Source of the DNA: Hippopus hippopus | Taxonomy: Eukaryota > Mollusca > Bivalvia > Cardiida > Cardiidae | Direction: 5' to 3' | Assembly (NCBI GenBank): GCA_946811185.2 | Contig: OX328096.1 | Location: 23,997,881 to 24,061,880 of the forward strand | DNA: 64,000 nucleotides | Shown here: piece by piece, positions 62,464-64,000 of the stretch | Layout: the number at the start of each line of letters is the position of its first letter | Numbering within the stretch: the first letter of the stretch is position 1 | Program-made: the position numbers and the translations under genes | Notes under the pieces: model-generated | Databases searched by the model: none | Told to the model about the DNA's origin: nothing | The model's input: only the letters and a program-made list of their open reading frames with translations

Positions 62464-62648
62464 TTCAACAGGTAAATTATTTATAAATTTATTTAATATA
62501 CTACTCCCGGTGGTTTTTTTTTTATAAACTGAGTTTTAGTTATTCCACAAATAACACATTTCCCCTGCATCATATTTCTTCCATTTTTCGAAACAGAATA
62601 TTTTATATTATTCGTATCAGTATGTTTTTTACATTTAACGCAATACAT

Positions 62649-62687
62649 CTTATTTTATATATAAAAAATAAAAGTATTTAAATAAAA
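62649..62687. promoter_or_regulatory. 39-bp bidirectional promoter region of the Polinton
   Basis: The divergent integrase-fusion and ATPase start codons are separated by only 39 bp, wholly A+T-rich, with TATATATAAAAAATAAAAG. Any promoter elements for both genes must be here or inside the coding sequences. Confidence 0.6.
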
Positions 62688-63470
62688 ATGGATATTATAA
62701 ACTTATCATGGAATGAAGTAGTATCAAAGAGATTTAATCACTCCCTTTTACCAAAAAGTATTAGGGGTTTAATTATAGGTAAATCAGGATGTGGTAAAAC
62801 TACTTTATTGTTAAACCTTTTACTCAGACCAGATTGGCTTGACTACAACGATTTAAGTGTTTTTGGAAAAAGCCTTTTTCAACCAGAATACCGAATACTA
62901 AAAAAGGCTTTTGAAGAGAAACTACCAAAAGAATATATCTTAAGGTTGTTTAACATACGTGATGAGATACAAGAAACAAACATTCCACCAACAGCTTTAG
63001 TTGAAGAATGGGTTAAAACGATTAAAAACAAATCGGATATAAATTGCAACTTCTTTGAAAATGCTAGTGATGTACCTGACCCGAGAGAGTTAAACTCAGG
63101 AAATAAAAATTTAATGATTTTCGATGATTTACTTTTAGAAAAGCAAAATAAATGTGAGTGTTACTACATTCGAGGAAGGCATAGTAATGTTGACTGCTTT
63201 TACCTCTCACAGAATTATTTTAGACTACCAAGACAAACTATTAGAGAAAACGCTAATTTTATTTGCCTTTTCCGACAAGACCTAAAAAACCTTAATCATA
63301 TTTATAGCGACCACATAGGTGAAGATATGTCTAAGGATGAGTTTAGAAAGTTTTGTCAAAAGGCATGGGAAAGACCACATGGTTTTGCTATCATTGACTT
63401 AACCAGTAAAAAACATGATGGAAAGTATAGAAACGGTTTTGACAACTTCTACATACCTAAGTCGGTATAA
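62688..63470 (+). CDS. FtsK/HerA-type (A32-like) genome-packaging ATPase
   Basis: 260 residues, intact. Walker A is GKSGCGKT at residues 31-38 and Walker B is NLMIFDDLL at 141-149, followed by the family-typical arginine/sensor region RGRHSNVDCFYLSQNYFRLP (about 162-181). It is one of the core Polinton morphogenesis genes. By homology with poxvirus A32 and related proteins it drives DNA into the capsid. It diverges from the integrase fusion and is followed after 21 bp by the capsid-type gene, so ATPase and capsid genes form a rightward module. Start at 62688 follows AAATAAAA. Confidence 0.95.
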   Translation: MDIINLSWNEVVSKRFNHSLLPKSIRGLIIGKSGCGKTTLLLNLLLRPDWLDYNDLSVFGKSLFQPEYRILKKAFEEKLPKEYILRLFNIRDEIQETNIPPTALVEEWVKTIKNKSDINCNFFENASDVPDPRELNSGNKNLMIFDDLLLEKQNKCECYYIRGRHSNVDCFYLSQNYFRLPRQTIRENANFICLFRQDLKNLNHIYSDHIGEDMSKDEFRKFCQKAWERPHGFAIIDLTSKKHDGKYRNGFDNFYIPKSV

Positions 63471-63491
63471 AAAATATTTAAATATTATAAA

Positions 63492-64000
63492 ATGGAAGAA
63501 CTTTTAGAACAAATTGTAAAAAATACGAGCAACAAAACATCATTTCAAATCATAGTAAGCGACAACAAAACACGTTTTAGAACAAGGTTTAATCCTCCAA
63601 TTCAACTGGAAAAGGATAAAGTATATGAAATAGCTCTGGTAAACCTTGAAACTTACTACTCTTTTCCAAACATTGATGAAACGAACAACACATTCGTTTA
63701 TTCTCCAGACAATGGCACCACATGGATTAAAATAAAAATACCTGAAGGAAGTTATGACCTCGTTGACATTAATGATACGATTCGTCAGGAAATGAGAAAA
63801 AATGGTCATTACGATAGAGTTAATGAAGAGTATCCTATTAACTTTTCTGCGAACACTAATACCCTAAAGTCTGTTCTTATTATTGATGATGGTTATCAAG
63901 TAGATTTTAATCAACCAGGTTCCATCGCTAAAGTATTAGGATTTACTCGAGCTAAATATTCACAAGGATTTCACGAGTCAGAGAATGTAGTGAACATTCT
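63492..64000 (+). CDS. Probable minor capsid (penton-like) protein, N-terminal 169 residues, cut by the window end
   Basis: The ATG at 63492 opens a frame that stays open to position 64000. The protein begins MEELLEQIVKNTSNKTSFQI and contains RFNPPIQLEKDKVYEIALVN and WIKIKIPEGSYDLVDINDTI, followed by VLGFTRAKYSQGF. I recognise this pattern (PPIxLxxxxxYEIALVNLETY, IPxGxYxxxDIN, LGF) as the conserved single-jelly-roll-type protein encoded next to the ATPase in animal Polintons, thought to be the minor capsid or penton base. The identification is from memory of the family. It is 21 bp downstream of the ATPase on the same strand. Confidence 0.6.
   Translation, partial: MEELLEQIVKNTSNKTSFQIIVSDNKTRFRTRFNPPIQLEKDKVYEIALVNLETYYSFPNIDETNNTFVYSPDNGTTWIKIKIPEGSYDLVDINDTIRQEMRKNGHYDRVNEEYPINFSANTNTLKSVLIIDDGYQVDFNQPGSIAKVLGFTRAKYSQGFHESENVVNI

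Larger units (their letters stand above)
61262..62648 (-). pseudogene. Polinton zinc-ribbon + PLA2-like + integrase + chromodomain fusion gene, interrupted
   Basis: One locus read right to left. (1) ATG at 62648 opens a zinc-ribbon-like segment with MYCVKC and CVICG Cys pairs. (2) After an A10 run (62513-62522 on the complementary strand) the frame shifts to a parvovirus-type phospholipase A2 domain with Ca-loop GPGT and the His-Asp dyad NHDVCY (62463-62266). (3) An in-frame TGA at 62263-62265 interrupts it, and the same frame continues for about 90 bp. (4) At an A11 run (62160-62170) the frame returns by one base into the retroviral-type integrase (long open part 62074-61262). The integrase shows the D..D..E residues (VDM, WVDKG, VVERW), an SH3-like region and a C-terminal chromodomain ending LVKWKGYPDEFNSWVD. 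The fusion order matches animal Polintons known to me. The two slips are opposite in sign. Confidence 0.85.
58155..64000. mobile_element. Polinton/Maverick (adintovirus-like) element, left part
   Basis: Begins AGTAGATAGATAAATGGGTC. Polintons typically start with AG and duplicate 6 bp of target, and the six bases before it are TCCCGA. The element is A+T-rich, intronless and densely coding, with genes on both strands. It carries the diagnostic set of adenain-like protease, chromodomain integrase and A32-type packaging ATPase. Polintons are usually 15-20 kb, so polymerase B, the major capsid gene and the right terminal repeat are expected to the right. Without the other end, the terminal repeat and the target duplication remain inferences. 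Confidence 0.9.

Noticed and set aside
63540..63809. 89-codon minus-strand frame near the right edge
   Set aside because: It is the shadow of the + strand capsid-type gene that starts at 63492 and remains open to the window end.

Overview
The window looks like about 58 kb of repeat-packed animal nuclear DNA followed by about 5.8 kb of an A+T-rich, intronless, virus-like element that runs off the right edge. Three things point to a mollusc, probably a heterodont bivalve: spliced genes with GT/AG introns; tRNA-derived SINEs with (ATCA)n tails and a transposon whose ends read AGCTCACCTGAGC, both of which I associate with bivalves; and a very high load of palindromic MITEs. The species call is only tentative.

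Cellular genes are few. A four-exon COX6B-like gene (cytochrome c oxidase subunit VIb) spans 35248-43350 on the + strand. A Thr/Ser-rich mucin-like terminal exon with a hydrophobic C-terminal tail lies at 7941-8671 on the - strand. Weaker exon candidates are at 52455-52616 and 56480-56698. Everything else up to 58154 is repeats: an old segmental duplication (about 1-3900 against 20042-22500), Ty3/gypsy gag-pro debris (4060-6965), a 1.9-kb foldback element inserted in a minisatellite (17107-19760), and seven or more repeat families labelled A to G here. Family A has a central palindrome and TTAA(CCCTTTACCA...TGGTAAAGGG)TTAA ends, with about 44 whole or partial copies. Family B also has TTAA CCCTTA...TAAGGG TTAA ends. 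C and D are hairpin repeats, E and F are SINEs, and G is a DNA-transposon remnant.

From 58155 to the end is the left part of a Polinton/Maverick (adintovirus-like) element. It appears inserted inside a family A MITE, with a plausible AG-starting terminus and a candidate 6-bp target site TCCCGA. From left to right it holds: a RING-finger gene (+), a small coiled-coil ORF (+), a five-repeat fiber/spike-like gene (-), an adenain-like cysteine protease (-), a broken zinc-ribbon/PLA2/retroviral-type integrase/chromodomain fusion gene (-), an A32-type packaging ATPase (+), and the start of a probable minor-capsid (penton-like) gene (+) cut by the window end. Protein-primed polymerase B, the major capsid protein and the right terminal repeat should lie beyond position 64000. 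The integrase gene carries two opposite one-base frame changes at A-runs, an in-frame TGA and a shortened D-E spacing, while the neighbouring genes are open. The copy is therefore young but probably unable to integrate by itself, unless the breaks are sequencing errors.
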